NCBI GenBank assembly: GCA_020975725.1
Contig: QXJR01000008.1
Coordinates: 248,001-312,000, forward strand
Direction: 5' to 3'
DNA: 64,000 nucleotides
Source: Picocystis sp. L7
Lineage: Eukaryota; Chlorophyta; Picocystophyceae; Picocystales; Picocystaceae
This document shows, piece after piece, positions 63,136 to 64,000 of the stretch. The notes under the pieces were generated by a model. That model was not told the origin of the DNA. It worked only from the letters and a program-made list of their open reading frames with translations, and did no database searches. Every line of letters starts with the position of its first letter. Positions within the stretch are counted from its first letter, which is position 1. The translations under genes were made by a program, and so were the position numbers.

Positions 63136-64000
63136 ATGACCCGTCGAGGAGTGTTCGAACACTCTTCCAAACAGACGCGAATCGAAGCAAAAAAGGCGCG
63201 AGACGAAGCACGCCGCGTGCGCACACGAGCGCTTCCATCCGCGATGGCGAAGCGACGCACGCGAGGGAGAGCCAAGAAGGAACAGGTGGAAGCGGCGAAG
63301 GAGGTGGAAGAAAAAGCAGATGAGAAAGAGGAGCGCGTGGAAGGGCCGCGAAGCCAAGACGAGGAGCTGGCGATGCTCGCCGGAAGGATCAGGAACGAAA
63401 GCGGTAAAGATGCACTGGTCAAAGCACTCGGGAAGCTGGCTGAGATGCTCGAAGTGGCGCCGCAAGCAAAGATGAGCGTCAGGAGCGCGTACCTGCCATG
63501 CGCCTTGGCCCTGACGGAACCAGGTGTCTTTCGCCACAAAGACAGGGAAGTCAAGCTGCTGCTTGCTACTTGCTTGGCGCACGTCATGCGCCTCTACGCC
63601 GGCGTGCCTGACCATCCCTACAATGACTCTAGGCTTGCAGATGTTTTCGGACGGTTCTTATGGACCTTTCGTCTCCTAGGTGATGCTGGGGGTAGTTCGT
63701 ATGCACGTGCTCTGCATGTGCTGGAGATCATCAGCCGCATCAAGTGCTGTGTGCTTCTCCTTGACTTCGAAAATCAGGAGCTCACGCTTGATGTGATGAC
63801 AGTTCTGTTCAGTGCTGTCAATGCAGAGAATCATGGAAACGTTGCACCGCTGGCATTGGATGTTTTGTGTGATATTGTCCGGGCCTGTGAAGGTGATGTT
63901 CATCAGGATATGCTAGATGTAATACTTTGGGCTTTGATTGAGGGCAGAAAAATAGAACAGCACACCTTCGAATTGGCACTAGGAGTTCTCCGTCGCTGCG
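63136..64000 (+). CDS. PDS5: PDS5-like cohesin regulator, N-terminal part
   Basis: 288 codons to the window edge, no stop; the gene continues beyond. Opens with a basic, lysine-rich coil (residues 1-75), which may be a nuclear signal, then HEAT-like helices: R-H-K-D-R-E-V-K-L-L-L-A-T-C-L-A-H-V-M-R-L-Y, typical of PDS5 (K-D-x-x-V-K-x-L-V-A-x-C-L-A-x-I-L-R-I), Y-N-D-S-R-L-A-D-V-F, and A-L-H-V-L-E-I-I-S-R-I-K-C-C-V-L-L-L-D. PDS5 binds cohesin and controls its loading and release. The start at 63136 has C at -3 and is the first Met; a second Met 36 codons on could also serve. Its C-terminal Tudor-like domain, if present, lies outside the window. Confidence 0.85.
   Translation, partial: MTRRGVFEHSSKQTRIEAKKARDEARRVRTRALPSAMAKRRTRGRAKKEQVEAAKEVEEKADEKEERVEGPRSQDEELAMLAGRIRNESGKDALVKALGKLAEMLEVAPQAKMSVRSAYLPCALALTEPGVFRHKDREVKLLLATCLAHVMRLYAGVPDHPYNDSRLADVFGRFLWTFRLLGDAGGSSYARALHVLEIISRIKCCVLLLDFENQELTLDVMTVLFSAVNAENHGNVAPLALDVLCDIVRACEGDVHQDMLDVILWALIEGRKIEQHTFELALGVLRRC

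Noticed and set aside
62794-63615. 273-codon minus-strand frame
   Set aside because: Antisense to PDS5; no domain.

Overview
The window is nuclear DNA from a compact eukaryote, most likely a unicellular alga. The genes are eukaryotic: a RAB11-type GTPase, IST1, cytosolic RPL26, DRG2, GID8, PNO1, XPF, XPG and PDS5. Three of them (RAB11, RPL26, GCVH) have GT-AG introns; the rest read as single open frames. Plastid-linked genes (a DUF4079 membrane protein, a plant-like FHA protein, coproporphyrinogen oxidase) point to a photosynthetic host. Spacing is about one gene per 2.2 kb, with many tail-to-tail pairs 30-230 bp apart and several head-to-head pairs. AATAAA signals lie just after several stop codons. 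A red-algal type of genome would fit, but that is a guess from gene density and intron scarcity.

Layout. 1-6.6 kb is a gene-poor, decayed island holding a broken DDE transposase (2.0-2.7 kb) followed on the same strand by a broken Fanzor gene (3.3-5.2 kb). 6.6-16.9 kb carries RAB11, coproporphyrinogen oxidase, IST1, an ARM-repeat protein, an M23 peptidase and two convergent 6-phosphogluconolactonases. 18.3-25.5 kb carries a small tail-anchored protein, a GPATCH1/TOUGH-like splicing factor, NAA40, XPG and BolA. 27.7-37.2 kb carries a bZIP factor, ferroportin, a GNAT protein, DRG2, a zinc-ribbon protein and a Tudor-like protein. 37.9-43.2 kb is a second decayed island with a second Fanzor relic (37.95-39.6 kb). 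43.3-45.4 kb is the divergent RPL26/GID8 pair. A third Fanzor relic lies at 46.7-47.9 kb. 48.5-64 kb carries GCVH, an FHA protein, DUF4079, a GH99 mannosidase, an orphan tail-anchored protein, XPF, PNO1, MoaA/CNX2 and the start of PDS5.

The most unusual content is three relics of Fanzor, the eukaryotic relative of the TnpB RNA-guided nuclease. They fall into at least two clearly different groups. Copy A (3.3-5.2 kb) has a multi-cysteine finger and sits behind an IS630/Tc1-mariner type transposase. Copies B (38-39.6 kb) and C (46.7-47.9 kb) share another architecture, with a reduced finger and an NAA-x-NI or NFALNI type RuvC-III. All three are broken. Each is followed closely by an inverted repeat able to form a hairpin, which could mark an element end or the 3' end of a guide RNA.

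Host functions touch several pathways. XPG and XPF are the two incision nucleases of nucleotide excision repair. PDS5 and the Tudor-like protein are chromatin-linked. The two lactonases belong to the oxidative pentose phosphate pathway. BolA, ferroportin and coproporphyrinogen oxidase relate to iron and heme. The limits are that all calls were made by eye, start codons are often uncertain, and no database search was possible.
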